Positions 22,132-35,489 of a stretch of DNA of 64,000 bases are shown here, piece after piece. The stretch comes from Saururus chinensis (taxonomy: Eukaryota; Streptophyta; Magnoliopsida; Piperales; Saururaceae). The notes under the pieces were generated by a model that saw only the letters and a program-made list of their open reading frames with translations, searched no databases and was not told the origin of the DNA. The position numbers and the translations under genes were made by a program. The number at the start of each line of letters is the position of its first letter. The first letter of the stretch is position 1. Location: assembly GCA_035235625.1 (NCBI GenBank), contig CP141148.1, positions 2,232,001 to 2,296,000 on the forward strand, in the 5' to 3' direction.

Positions 22132-23982
22132 GTTTCTTATTAAAAATTAAAATGAACCCAAGAAAATATGCTTAAACAAACCCAACACAAAATCAAAATT
22201 AACCGAAAATTTTAAAATTGACAATAATAAAAAACCATAAAACTTACAGATCTTACACATCTAAGTCAGTTTAAGTGCTAGACTTTTAATATGAAATAAT
22301 ATTTACTTAAAATTACCTATTTTAGGAAAACATGGGTTCGACCAATCGATTGCTACAATAATTGATCAATCAATTGCAACAATAACTTCTACAATTCCCA
22401 AGTCTAGAAACTCAAATGAGCAATTGCTATAGTGTCCAAATTGATGGATACTACAATAGCCTGCTACAATGTAGCTACATTACCAAAACAGTACAATTCG
22501 TTCATGATATATCCTATTTCAACTTCGATTGATCGCAGATGATAGATTTTGCATACTTATGCAAAAAAAATTATTTTCTTTCTCACATGATAAACCCTAT
22601 CATTCCTACGTGTGTGTGCGTGTGTGCGTGTTTCACTTGTCTTGCTTGAGTCTTCATGTTAAGTTTCATCTTCAATATGTGATCTTTAGGAGTAGACATA
22701 CACTTCTTTGTCTCAAAATTATTCATCAATTGGCATAATTTTGGTCACCAAAATAAGCCAACAATACACATATTAAAAGAACATATATTTTATATGTAAA
22801 GTAATTGGATAATTTTGTTAATCTAAATTATGTTAAAACTTTGAATATGTAATTAGTCTTAGGAATCTGATTAGATGTAGTTATGGTCAAGTCAAATTTG
22901 GAATTGACGAATTTGAAAAATAGAAGCAGACATGTTCTTATACATTATGGCTGAAGACTAAAGAGTGTTGAAGGTAACAAAGGTTTATTAAGCGTACACT
23001 CGTACAAAAGTCACTTAGAAGAGTTTTAGAAGTAAATTTGGAAGTTTTAGACCAAATCAAGGTAAAAAAAAGTAAAACTATAAATAAATAGTGTTATTGA
23101 TCAATCGTTGCAACATACACTTGACCAAATTGATTAATCGTCACTTGAATTAGCCCTTTGTAATATGAAGCCGAGAGTTTATCGATCGATTGCCCTTCTA
23201 ACTAATCGATCGCTTGAAGTATCATGCCCTATGGAAACAGTGAATAATCAATCATTGGCAATTTTAGTTACCTAGTTTAAGCCTTTTCGAAAGAGATTTT
23301 ATTCTTAAGTTAGAGTTAAAGTCTCAAACTGACTTAAAGACCTATAATGGCTAAGTATCATGAATTTGAATAGAAGAAAACCTAGAAAATAATAGAGAAG
23401 ATTCAAGCACATATTAATGGTGAATTCATGAAGAGAGGAAGACCTTCATTATTGTTTTCTTTGAGAGTTCATAAAAAAGTTTCAAGCACATATTAATAGT
23501 GAATTCATGAAGATGCACAACTGAAATAGAAGATTCTCATACAACAAACAAAGGAGGAGTCACAACAAATTCTTCAAAAGAGTTGAAGGATCTCATAGGT
23601 AAATCAACAATTGAAGAAGTCTTTGATTGAGTTCCTAGAAAAAGAAGACGAAAAATGGAAAATGAAGAGGGAGAGCTTCAAGGTTTCGACAAAGGGACAA
23701 ATGTGAAGGCTAACAATGGAGAAGACTAAACAAAGAAAAGGACTTTTCGTTTATGTCAAGTCAAGAGGTTAGTTGGTTGTTTTAGTGTCTTGTAAGTTCA
23801 TCTTACTAGTGCATTAGTTTGGCTAGTTTTTCACCCAAGTTAGGTTTTTTGCGTTAAATCTCTGTCTTTATGTGTGATTTACATGCTTGGATTGATTGAA
23901 GAACAATTTAGTGATCCACTATTGTCATCTAGTTGGATATTAAACTCTTACATATGACCAAATATATACTTACAATCTCCCT
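22132..23982. other. Gene-free stretch with ATCGAT-rich direct repeats
   Basis: No gene. Words such as CAATCGATTGCTACAA recur (22345-22400, 23097-23210). A 31-bp phrase beginning CAAGCACATATTAAT is repeated at about 23404 and 23484. A GT/GC-rich microsatellite lies at 22609-22631. Confidence 0.45.
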
Positions 23983-25858
23983 TGTCACACCCCAAAATTT
24001 ACACGTGGATGTATTTTAAAAAAAAATATGTAATAAATATCAGACATGATGCAGTGGAGCAAATAAGGCATGATAAGCTTGAAATAATCAAACCAAATCT
24101 TCAAAACCCTTGAGGGCATAATTACCTATTTTGCAATTCTATACAATTTGAGTAATATAATAATCACATCATTGAATGTCTAACTCAGATTAAGAAGAAC
24201 TATATGATCACATATTAGGCACTTGTTTGTCGGTGAACCACTTTGATTAACAATTGAAATAAATAACATTCTCACGTGCCTACAAAATTTTCCTAAAAAT
24301 AAAATGAAATTAACTTATGCTACAAGGAGGTTAACTCTATGACCTTCTTTTCACTTCTTTTAAATAATCTCCACCTACAACACATGCACTACAATGATGC
24401 TGAGTATACTAATATATTAAGTGGGATGAGTAAACAAGAACTAATAAATATATAGATTAATCAATGTAGAAGTGAACCAAATAAAGTTGAATCATACCTC
24501 TCAATCTTCTTGTAGTCATATTTAGACAAAGAGAAATCATAAACAAAAGGGTCACTATGGCTCAATATTCATATTTAAGAGTTCAATCATGCCTCTCTTG
24601 AGTATGTACCACCATACTATTCAACTTTAGACTCCAACTAAAGACTCTTGCCTAGCTCCATCTAAGCTAAGAAGTAAAGGCCAACAAGAGCTCATGGACC
24701 AAAGTGGTTGAAGTTCTCGACTACCATGATCATCGAGTCATCCTTTGTTGTATTGTGTTAGATCATTCATCTTTTTATGTTATGATCTATTTGAACCTAA
24801 CTCCTAAGACAGGGGAGTAACTTTACAAACTGAACTCCTAACTTTTGGGAGTCGAAGACCCATGACTCAGCCCTCAATTTGGGGTCTCCTACACATAGCT
24901 AGAAAGATATTTTTAGAGTCAACCCAATACTAGGCCCATATGTCCTTAAGTGTCAAATGCAATGTTCAAGAACATCTATCCATTACAAGGAGTCATGGGA
25001 TATACTTACCGCAATATCTTACATGTAATTGTTGTGATGTATTCAAACATCCATCATGCATGAAAGCCATCTAATTATATATCTCATGAATAACATATAC
25101 TATGGAAGAAATAATGCTTGAAAATCATGAACTAATACACCATCAATAACCCCATCGACGTGTCGAACCCAATACTGATGCCCAATTTAACACCAATGTG
25201 ATGTAATGTGTCGAATACTGTTCATCTTGCTCCAACCACTAATGTCATTATTGACATATCGACAACCATGCCGATGGTCAAGATAGAAAACAAACAGAGA
25301 CTGTATTGGAGCACAACACATTCCCTTACATAAAACATAGTTCCCATGTCATTTAAACAATAAATGCTTCATAAAAAACCATGATTTCGATCATTTAATC
25401 CTCGAGAATCATAAACATCATCTTTACTCTAAGCATGACATAATTATTAGAAAACAATTGTGATATGCATCACAACACATCACCAAGCATTCAATCATAT
25501 TAAGAGTATCTATTGAAATCATTGTACTGTTACAAGGTTAGCAAAACGACCTTGCATTGATTCACTATGCACTTCCTTGGAATCCTTTTGATACTTTAGA
25601 TTGCTCGAATTTCGAGATTCTTGCCCTTTGTAAAAGGTGCAACTATATGTTAGAGTGATAACTACATAACTACATATGTTTCTCATCATAATTGTGTCTT
25701 ACAGTTTCACTTACGCACTCATTGATATGTCAATGCCTTGCCAACAATTAAACTTATTTTCACCAACATGCTCATTGACACGCCAGTGGCATGCCAAGAA
25801 AATAGAGAAATTTTAAAATAAAAGTTATATTTTTCTTGAAAAAATAAGGGGTGTTACA
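23983..25858. mobile_element. Probable solo LTR (TGTCACACCCC...GGGGTGTTACA)
   Basis: A 1876-bp block starts TGTCACACCCC and ends GGGGTGTTACA, so the ends are an inverted TG...CA pair of about 11 bp typical of LTRs. Flanks are TCCCT on the left and CCCCC on the right, not a clean target duplication. No coding frames. Confidence 0.55.
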
Positions 25859-25979
25859 CCCCCTTTGGCTATTTCATGAAAAAATACTATAACTTATAAA
25901 TTTGAAAAAGAAAATTATAACTTTTAATGCATAATTCAAAAAATGATGAGATTGCCCAATTTGACCATGACTCTCCCCC

Positions 25980-26957
25980 TTAACTTATGTTTATCATATC
26001 CTAATATGGTGTAGTATTAAACCTGTAATCAACTTGCACATCACAACCAAAAACATACCCACATAGTATTGTTCCAAGACACAAGTAACTATAAAATTCA
26101 AGTATTCAAGCACTTGTGACATATAATAGTTAACCTTTAAGTTTTTTCTATAATTTTCAGCATGTTTACATATTCTCCCCATTTTTTATCAAAAATAGAT
26201 AAAAGTAAAACAATAATATGTTAAGAAAACTTTTGGCAAAGCTCTATCAAATAAGACCCACCGCCAAATTGGTTATGAATGATGCGCTCCACAATACAAA
26301 GTTTTTCAACATTATTATCTTCACCAATTTATGACCTAATATTATGCTTAAAAGATTTGGACTCGTAGTTTCATACTACTAGTGCATATGGGTTATTATA
26401 ATACTTATAATTATATGTGCATGAAATTTATAATCATTATGATCCTAAGAATCCCCACATAGTATTATTCTAAAACACAAGTAACTATAAAATTTAAGTA
26501 TTCAAGCACTTGTGACATATGACAGTTAACTTTTAAAATTTTCTATAATTTTAGCATTTTTACATATTCTCCCCATTTTTTTTTATCAAAAATAGATAAA
26601 AGTAGAACAATAATATGTTGAGAAAACTCTCAGCAAGCTCTATCAAATAAGAATCACTGCCAAATTGGTTATAAATGATATGCTCCATGGTACGAAGTCT
26701 TTCAACACTATTATCTTCACCAATTTATAGCCTAATATTATGCTTAAAAGATTTGAACTCGTAATTGCCTACTAAGTGTGTATATGGGTTATTATAATAC
26801 TTATAATTATATGTGCATGTAGTTTATGATCATTATGATCCTAAAAGTATGCATTACAATGATAGCATGGAAAGGATATTTTGTTCGATGCATATTTTAT
26901 TTTTATATCCAATCTATATTTACATGTATAATGCACGTGCATTCTTACTACTATTAA
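25980..26957 (+). mobile_element. Helitron-like element with internal 396-bp tandem duplication
   Basis: 26058-26453 is repeated in direct orientation at 26454-26850 (both start CCCACATAGTATT), with about 10% difference by eye. The right end carries the hairpin AATGCACGTGCATT followed by CTTACTA (26929-26950), the 3' signature shared with the copies ending at 27672 and 51696. It lacks a clear TC 5' end. Non-autonomous: no Rep/helicase frame. Confidence 0.55.
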
Positions 26958-27672
26958 TCATACTATAATATAAAGAAGATTGGTGTACAATAAAATTTTC
27001 AAATTCATACTATTTAGCCTATATTTTATACCATTAATCTCTATTTGGCCCATCTTAATCCCTAAAAACTCAATGATATTTGAATCTTAATCCCTATTTT
27101 TTAAATTATGTTGATTTTAATTTATAATATTATATATTGTATTCTCAAACTTTGATTCGTACAATATTGGTATCTTTAAAGTTCTTGACGAGCTCTATCA
27201 AATGAGAGCATACATGACTATTTTCTTAAACTTTTTTGTAGGCCCCACATATATAATGCACTTCTTAATAATAATTTTTTATATTTTTATATATATTATA
27301 TTTATGTGGATTTACATATTTTTAATGCCCTTAAAAAACTCCTAAAAATTATCCCATGAGATTTGCTGTCAAACTAGTCCTGAATATAAATAACATACTC
27401 CACGATATCAAATTCTTCGGCAATATTAAATTTACCGACCTATGTTATAATATTTAACTTATGAGATTTAAAGTCACAATTGCCTACTCCATATGTATAT
27501 GAATTAATATAGAACTTATGTGTATAACTAATTATTATTGTAATCCTTAAATAAATGTATTGTAACTATAATATTTAAAAGAGATATAAGTTCAATATAT
27601 ATTTTATTTTTTATTTATTTTATTTTATCTTATCTAATATATTTACGAGTAATATATGTATATTCTTACTAA
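26958..27672 (+). mobile_element. Non-autonomous Helitron-like element
   Basis: Starts TCATACTATAATATAAAG after A, like the copy at 43047 (TCATACTACGATATAAAG). Ends TATTCTTACTAA followed by T. Interior phrases (GAGCTCTATCAAATGAGA, TTGCCTACT, TATAATTATATGTGCAT-like) recur in all family members at 26, 43, 51 and 52 kb. The TC start, CTRR-T end and lack of inverted ends fit Helitrons. Confidence 0.6.
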
Positions 27673-28434
27673 TATAATCCATTCGTCATATATTAATAAT
27701 TATATTTTAAAAAATAATAATTTTTATTAAATGGTTAAACCACATCTAAAAAAGGGAAATAAACTTATTAAATTTTTTTTAAAAATAAATTATTTAAATA
27801 AAATAAAATAATTAATATAGAGCACAAATGAAACTATTAATTAAAAAGGAAGGAGAATTAAAATTTTGCGTTGACGGTAAAATACGAAAGGTAGAAGTCA
27901 ACCCAAAAAAAAACATCCCTATTCAACTACTGTGAAACCTCAATTACCGTTCCTCAGTTGTTGAGGTTGTTCTCCTATGCCTTCGGGGTGTTCTGTTGGC
28001 TCGTCGGCTGCTGATTTCAACCATTCTCGTCAAGGAAGATTCGTTAGTCATCATTGACATCCTTAAACATGTCTACAAGTCTTTTCCATCGTCTAATTTC
28101 CATTGTAAGTCATGAAAAATTTATAATTATCCGACTTGCATTATGTTACCTTCATGTCTATCAGGAAGGTAAAGCAAGCTGTCTTGCGATGTCTGTTCTT
28201 CCCTTCCGAAGGGCTTCTCGGAGGATCACCTGGGTGCGTATTGTTGTGCATTGGCAGGAGAGTGGAGAGGAAGAAGTGCTCACGATCAGACGCTTGTAAA
28301 TCCGTCGATTCCATTCCAAACCACTCCATTCTCTTCACTTGTCTACTGGGGTCATCTCCACAAATACAAAAGCCACTATCAAAGTAAATTTCTTGAGCTC
28401 GTCTTTGCTGGGATATTTGTTCGAACTTGTGAGA
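27673..28434 (+). promoter_or_regulatory. Upstream region and 5' leader of REM gene 2
   Basis: The first part is AT-rich. From about 27950 it becomes mixed and pyrimidine-rich, and 28270-28434 aligns with the leaders of genes 3 and 4 (words TCATCTCCACAA, AAAGCC, GTAAATTTCTT, CGAACTTG.GAGAATGG). No convincing TATA box was fixed. The leader contains ATGs in other frames that may act as upstream ORFs. Confidence 0.5.
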
Positions 28435-31400
28435 ATGGAGATGGAAGGTCAGGAGAGGGTCGTGACAAGGAAGCCCCACTTCTTCAAAATCTTGTTGGGC
28501 GATTTCTCTCACTGTCTTGTAAGCTTTCCCCTTCTTAATGCTTCTCTGTTTTCCTTTCGTATTGCCTTTCTTCGTTGAAGTCCGTCAACTGCAAGTGTTA
28601 AGTTTTCATCTTCGGAAATTTTGGTTTACTTGTTGTATGTAGAAGAACAATTTGGACTGTTGATCAATGTTGTTAGTCTTCGAATTGAGATATTAGAAGG
28701 AAGTTGTTCAAACATATTTATATATTGTTTGGACTGCATAGTACTCAGTATAATATTTTGTCAAATCATTTAAGGAACAAGCATATGCCAAATGGGTCTG
28801 TGGCAAGTGTGTTTACATGTGTTTCTGTCTGAGGTTCTTCATTAATCCTTATTTGTCTTTCATAGCAGTTTTGAAATTCTTTTGTACTGGAGGTAGTAAA
28901 CGTAAGACACAATCTATATATATCCTAGTAACTATAGTAATATAACTAATCCTTCTTTACTTTGAGTGCTCATATTGTCTGATCTTTGCAGGGGATCCCA
29001 CCGGCTTTCACCAAACATATCTCAGATGAAGCATCAAACAAAGCTATCTTGAAAGGTCCTGGTGGAGGTCAGTGGCAGGTAAATATAAGTAAGGGGAACT
29101 GCAATGAAACTTATTTTCACGGAGGTTGGAAGGCATTCGTGAAGGACCACTGCCTTCATGAACATGATTTTCTTGTCTTTAGATACAATGGTGGCATGCA
29201 TTTCTCTGTTCGTATCTTTGATAAAACTGCTTGTGAGAGAGAGGATGCCTTTAGGACAAAAAACAGTAAGGAGCCTGCTTATGAAGTGATAGGGAAAAGA
29301 GATGGGAGCAAAGAAATAAATAAGGATTTTGGTTGTTGTCACACTCTGAAGTCCAAAAAGCGCAAATGGGAACAATTCGAATCAGGTTATTATAATTGAA
29401 CATTATGTGGTTTGATCTGTTTTTTCTATTTGAAGTAAATGCGCTACTTAAATCAATGAAGAAGATGTCTTCTTGTTTAGGTCAATACAAGCCTTCTACT
29501 CAAATGGTTGACATTACGAATGAGGTACAGCTCCACCAACCCACTCCAAGGGTAAAGGAGAAAGTTTGCCATAGCCCGAGCTCATTTACCTCTAAGTTTC
29601 CTTTTTTTGAAAAATGCTTACCAAAGAGTGCCGTGATGAAGCCACACCTGATTGTGAGTTTGTCTTTTGAATTTAAACCATTTTGTTTTTTCTTTCCCTT
29701 AAGTTTGTTATTTTTCAATCTGCTCCATTTGTATTGTATATAATGAGTCCATACTTTGATGGGGAGTGTGTATTTTTAGTTTAAATCTTTCTGTTTCTCC
29801 TTTGCCTAATGTGTGTTGTTTTTTATTTGTTCTATTTGTATAAGGATAGGAGACAAAACCTCTATATGACCTTTATGGATTTGGAAAAAGTTTATGATAA
29901 AGTGCCTCGAGAGCTCATTTGGAGTGTCTTAAAGAAGAAGGGAGTTATAAGAAGTTACATCATTATTATTAAATATATGTATAATGGGGTAGTAACCAGT
30001 GTACAAACAATTGGGGAAGAAACTAAGGAGTTCCCGGTCACAATAGGTCTACATCAAGGGTCAGCCTTAAGCTCTTATTTTTTTGCTCTAGTTATAGATG
30101 AACTAACTACATATTTATAAGATAAGATACCTTGGTGGCTGCCTTTTGCAAATGATGTAATTTTAGTTGACAAGACTAGAGCAAGGTTAAACGCCAAATT
30201 AAAATTGTAGAGGGAAACTCTAGAATCAAAAGGTTTTAAAATAAGCAGGACAAAGACAGAGTGTATGGAATTTAACTATAAGGATAATAGAACTATAGGT
30301 AGAACTTTAGTCAAAATAAATAGGCAAGAAGTACCAAGATGTGAGCAATTCCAATATTTGGGCTCCATTATCCACAAAGAGGGAGATATCACTAGTGATG
30401 TGGTAAATAGGATTAATGTAGGGTGGGTAAAATGGAAGGCGGTAATGGGCTTAAAGGTAAGTTCTATATAACTGTTATTAGACCTGAAATAATTTATGGA
30501 GCATATTGCTGAGCACCAAAGAAAAGTCATATAGATAAACTAAATGTAGTTGAAATAAGGATGCTAAAGTGGACTTGTAGAATAAGTAGGAAAGATATGA
30601 TTAGAAATGAGTATATACATGAGAACTTAGGGGTGTGGCCTTTAGGGGAAAAGCTCAGAGACTCTAGGTTGCATTGGTTTGAGCATGTACAAAGAAGACT
30701 AATGGACCTTCCGGTAAGAAGGTTAGAAGAGTTTTACATAAATAATGTCAAAAGAGGGAGATGGAGGCCTAAGAAAATTTGAATAGAATTAATAAGAAAG
30801 GATATGACTATGCTATCTCTTAGAAAAGAGTTCGCAAAATAGGCTAGAATGGAGGCATAAGATCCATGTCGCCGACCCCAAATTGTTGAGAAAATGTGCT
30901 ACTTGATTATGATTATGATTTATACTGTGTAAAATAATATCATGGATGTTTAGATTTTGGGGATTTCAATAGACATGCCATTTACATTAAACATAAATTA
31001 TCAAATCCTAAGGAAAAAGATTAATGTATGACCTTTCTCATTAGATGAGTCGCAAAATATGGGACCCTTGTAATAAGGAAAAAGCCTGTCAGATGTCATT
31101 TATTAGCTGTTTTGTCATTATTTCTACTTCACTTTCTTTGCATGAGCTTGTATGCTGCACTTAAGTTTCTGTTCTGAACTTGTATCTTCTCTTACTTGGG
31201 CAGCATATTCCCACAAGCTTTCTTGATTATCTACCCAAAACAAAGAACAAGTTCATTCTCCAAGACCCAAGTGGTAGGAACTGGGAAGTGTTTACTTTTC
31301 GTGGGAGACATACTTCCATTGGTGGGGGTTTTCCTGCATTTTGTAGAGGAAACAATCTCAAAGAAGGCAACACTTGCATATTTGAACTAGTGGATATATC

Positions 31401-32381
31401 AATGTTTCGAGTCCATGTCTATCCGGTCAGTAAAGACATGAGCTACAAAAAATCAAGAGGGAATGGACATTGGACAGATCAAATCAAGAAGGTTATTGGT
31501 TACAATACGCGCAGCAGGGTACAAAAAGAATCAGGTCAATATTACTGAACATTGTATAGTTGGAATTGTGGTCCCTTCTTCAAGTAAATTCTGCTTATGT
31601 TGTTCAAGGGTTTTTTTTTTGTCAGGTCAAAACGAGCCATCTGCTCTAAAAGTAGAAACAAAGAACAAGCAAGAGTTCCGCCGATTTGCTCCAAGTGTAA
31701 AAGAAAATGTTTGTCAAAGCCTGGATTTATTTAGCTCCAAGTTTCCCTTTTTCAGTAAATTCTTACCAAAGATTTCTGTGACTATGCCATGCAAACTTGT
31801 GAGCTTCTCTTTTCAACTGTACTTCTATTTCTCTAGAGTTTGTTGCTATATTCATTTGTTCCATTTGTACAATTTGTAGTAACATCGTGGGTGTTTAGAC
31901 TTTTGGAACATCATGGGTGTTTAGATATGATCTCATAGCTATAAACATTTCATTTACAAAGAAATATAACTATTATATGGCCCTTCTCATTAGATGGTGT
32001 CACAATATATGGGACCCTTTGCCTTTGTGATGATTGTTATTGATTTACTCTGCACTTTCTTTGCATGAGCTTTTTGTGTTGAACATTCTTTGTGTGCTTT
32101 CTGCTTCTAACCTTGTATCTTGTGTTTTTATTGGGCAGATTATCCCCAAAAGCTTCTATGATTACCTTCCCCAAAACAAGAGCAAGTTTACTCTCCAGGA
32201 CCCAAACGGCAAGAACTGGGAATTGGCTATTGCTCATCGTGACAAAATTTTCTTTTCTCGGGGTTTTGGTGCATTTTGCAGAGGGAACAATCTCAAAGAG
32301 GGAGACATCTGCATGTTTGAACTTCTGGATGAATCAACTTTTCGTGTCCATATCTTCAAGCCAAAGCTGATGCAAGGCTGA
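28435..32381 (+). CDS. REM gene 2: triple-B3-domain protein with LINE in intron 3
   Basis: Predicted 465 residues. Exons: 28435-28518, 28992-29385, 29481-29653, 31204-31534, 31626-31798 and 32139-32381. All junctions are GT-AG and in frame. The plan is the same as gene 1: three B3 domains (about 13-112, 197-302 and 367-461), each split just before the I-P motif. Domain 1 has E-H-D-F-L-V-F-R-Y-N-G; domains 2 and 3 have K-F-(I/T)-L-Q-D-P and N-N-L-K-E-G. Start: ATG-GAG-ATG-GAA-GGT; the second ATG aligns with the gene 1 start, so either may be used. Intron 3 is 1550 bp, against 273-347 bp in paralogues, because of an RTE LINE fragment. The coding frame itself looks intact, so it is probably functional if the intron splices. 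Confidence 0.88.
29841..30925 (+). mobile_element. 5'-truncated RTE-clade LINE, dead, in intron 3 of REM gene 2
   Basis: Reverse-transcriptase-like sequence in pieces: L-Y-M-T-F-M-D-L-E-K-V-Y-D then G-L-H-Q-G-S-A-L-S (29841-30117), and a P-F-A-N-D-V box (30140-30163). In the last, the catalytic F-A-D-D has become F-A-N-D. Next come S-K-G-F-K-I-S-R-T-K-T-E, and a C-terminal R-L-H-W-F-E-H-V-Q-R-R with K-R-G-R-W-R-P-K-K typical of plant RTE elements. Stops break the frame at 30118 and near 30208, with further shifts later. The 3' tail ends in GATTATGATTATGATT. Same strand as the host gene. No clear target duplication. Confidence 0.85.
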
Positions 32382-35341
32382 GGCTGCATCTTTTGCGGTT
32401 TGGGGGATTACCATGTGTATAGTATGGTTGCACTGCACTACAAAGTGGTTTTAAAATTGCACAATTATTCAACAACCCACTTACAACTAAGCACCTAACC
32501 GTCAACTGATAATGCTTTTTCATTGCGGTTTAGGTGAATGTTCTATTCAATAGTTTGGATTTGGTGGATTAGGATGAGTCGGTGGATGATAGTGTATTAA
32601 AAGCACTTATTTATCTACAATTGATAAATACATATTTTATTCCTTCCTTTACAGAATGAGCTTATGGGAGTAATAACTAAGATAATGAGACCGAGGGAAG
32701 TTATTTCCACGAGGGGGCAAAAGTGTATGTTTTCCTTATGCTCATACTGAAGTGTAGGGATGAAACTTTCAAGGGCAGGGCCACTGGTCCCCAAAAATGC
32801 GGATTAGGAGACCAGGCCCAACAAATTTTAGCTTGTCTCCTAGTGTAAAAAGGATTATTTTTACCTTTTTTTAGTAGGAAAAGAAATGTGAAACAAAGAA
32901 AGTTATATATTTTAAGAAAGCCTATGAGATTATAAGTTTATAACTCGTTATAGTTAGTTGTGAAAGACGTTACCCAAAGGTGGGGTCAATTAGTAAAATA
33001 TTAACATGTAGAAATGAAGATTGAAAATCACGAACCAATCGAGTAAATTGACTATTATTTGTGGATGCACTTAAGTAAAGAGTGAAATTAACGAAAAATA
33101 ACAAAAAAGCTCAACATATTTTTTTTACTCTTTAATGTTTAATTTGATTTTTATAGGGTAATTTGACATGATTTTTATAAAATAACCAACTTTTTCAAAA
33201 GCTCAAGTTATTAGGAAAGGGAAATCTTTTTTTTATATATAATTTAACATCTTTCCTCGTGTGCAAGCTTCCATTGAGCACAACTTGGAGCCTTGATACT
33301 TTTATAATCTAACAATTTCAATTGGCAATAGTCTGTTTTTCAATTTAGGGATTTAATGGGATTTTTTTAGAAATTTTGAATATTTTTTTAAAAATAAATA
33401 AATTTAAATTTTAAAATTCAAAATTCAAAAGCAATCGATCGCTGTGGCCTAGTGATTAATCACTGGTGTCTATTAAAAATAAAAATATTCAGTTTTAAAA
33501 ATAGTTGATGCCTCATATCCCTTCATTTTGGCATTAAACTCTTAGATAAGCACGCTAGAGGAGGCAGAAGGGGATTTTCGACTAGTTTGTATGGATTTAC
33601 ACCAACTTTCAACGTCAAATTACAATTTTGTGTCTTCCTAGCAGCGCAACCCATCATGCAAGCTTCATCCTGAGCGTGGCTAAAATGTTTTAGGCCTACA
33701 TCCGGCTCGCTCTTATGTTGTAGTCTATCCATCCCACATTATCAATTTAATTTGGTTTTTAAAATAAATAATAATTTAAAAACTAAACAGGATTATTAAT
33801 GTGTAACAGAGGGAGTTCTTAGTATTGAGACAATGAAGTGCATGTATCCTAATCAGACCATGAACCGACATGCCCATTGATAAAAAGAATAAATCATTTT
33901 TTATAATAAAAAAAAACTGAGTAAATCTCGTGTAGGGTTGGGTTTAGCTTATAAAGTGCCTAAGACCCGACCTGGCTCGACAATTTAAGTATAAGAAAAC
34001 TTAGACCCAATCCAAGAAACTTACCCTTATTTGGCATAACATTCTCTTATATACACAATATTCAACTCCTACCAATTTGGCCATAGAAACTAAAAAACTT
34101 ATTTCGTATATTTGATGATATAGCTCATATAAAATTAAAAATCATATTTGGTATATTTGCCATGATTTTATTTTATATACACAATATCCAACCCATATAA
34201 GATAGGATCCAATCCAGCTAATACAAGATTAAAATCCTTATTTGGTATAATTTTATTTTATATACATATTATCCAACCCATATAAGATAGTAATCATTTC
34301 GGCTCATACAAGACTAAAATATTTATTTGGTATGATTTTAGGATAATGATATTTGCATAACAAAAATACTTACAAAAATTCATGTAAATATTTTGATTAG
34401 ACTTCACAAGTAGACCCTACATAAAGTTCACATTGGCACACTTAGATCAATCAAAACTTTTATGTGAGTTTTTGATGTGTATTTTTGATGTGAAACTATC
34501 ATTTTCTATGATTTTACCTTAAATACACAATATCCAATCTTATAAAATATGAACCAAAACATAAATAAAGTCATTAATATACTGATATGGAAATGCAAGA
34601 CCATGATTTAATATTACCCTACTAACCGAAAAATCTGCAATCTTTATCTTTAAGACCAATTGCAAGAGCACTAAATAACCCTATGATTTGAATGTTGCCG
34701 ATCTTCACATTATTTTCATATATCCATTCAACCTTTTACTCTTTTTTCCTTGAAATAATAATACAATTATACTCAATACTTTTTCCCAATCAAAATTTTT
34801 ATTATATACATGCTAATTATAATATTTAATTAATATAAAAACATTCAATCCATGCAATCTGGTTGCACGAGCAAACTGCACATGAACACTTACTAGTTAA
34901 AATAATGGAAATAAATAGATCTTAAATGCGCTAATCACTAAAAAAAGATCAAAACGCACAAAATCCAGAATACACACAACGATCTTGGCATCTTGCTGGG
35001 GTCTGCTGGGGATTTTAAATCAGCCATTGTGATAATTTAACCACAATAAATCTAATAATTTTCCCAAAAAAAATCCTTTTGTGTAATTTTCCCAAAAAAG
35101 GAATATTTTGTTTACATAAGAGTATTGTACTTGTTTATTCTTGTAATAATATCAACGGAGAAAGTTTGCCAAAAGGAACAAGAACAAAACAAAAAAAGTT
35201 AGCATATGCTGCATTATAAGCTGTTGGATCGTGATTTAACGCCTTGCATAAGATCAAGGGTGTATCTGTGTGATCCAAACCCGTCTACCTATGAGTAATA
35301 TGACTTTTTATTCTCCTCCACTCTTATAACGAGAAGGGTAA
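32382..35341. other. Gene-free interval between REM genes 2 and 3
   Basis: Starts with the 3' flank shared by the REM units (TTTTCATTGCGGTTTAGGTG near 32520). The remainder is AT-rich with no recognisable gene. Words like TTTATTTTATATACACAATATCCAACC repeat at about 34045, 34185 and 34260. 34900-35100 resembles the promoter region of the duplicated unit (about 4540-4720). Confidence 0.5.
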
Positions 35342-35489
35342 GGAATGCACGTAAAGCGTCTATTTTTAAGATTGATGACATATACGATAAAGTATCTATT
35401 TTCAAGACTGATAGCATACATACTAACGCATGTGCATAAGTATTACTAGCACCCATTAATTTTAAAAATAAATATTTCACATGCATTCC
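35342..35489. mobile_element. Short foldback MITE, family M variant
   Basis: Ends: GGAATGCACGTAAAGC...CTATTTTTAAGATTGATG, and on the right its inverted partner (reverse complement GGAATGCATGTGAAAT...TTATTTTTAAAATTAATG). Arms are about 36 bp and the core includes CATACTAACGCATGTGC like other M copies. It lies 440 bp upstream of REM gene 3. Confidence 0.7.

Noticed and set aside
22609-22631. GT/GC-rich tract as a regulatory Z-DNA element
   Set aside because: A short imperfect microsatellite with nothing nearby to regulate.
17669-25858. Pair of TGTCACACC ends (17669 and 23983) read as the two LTRs of one element
   Set aside because: The sequences downstream of the two ends do not align, no pol domains lie between, and a solo LTR with its own target duplication lies within the interval.
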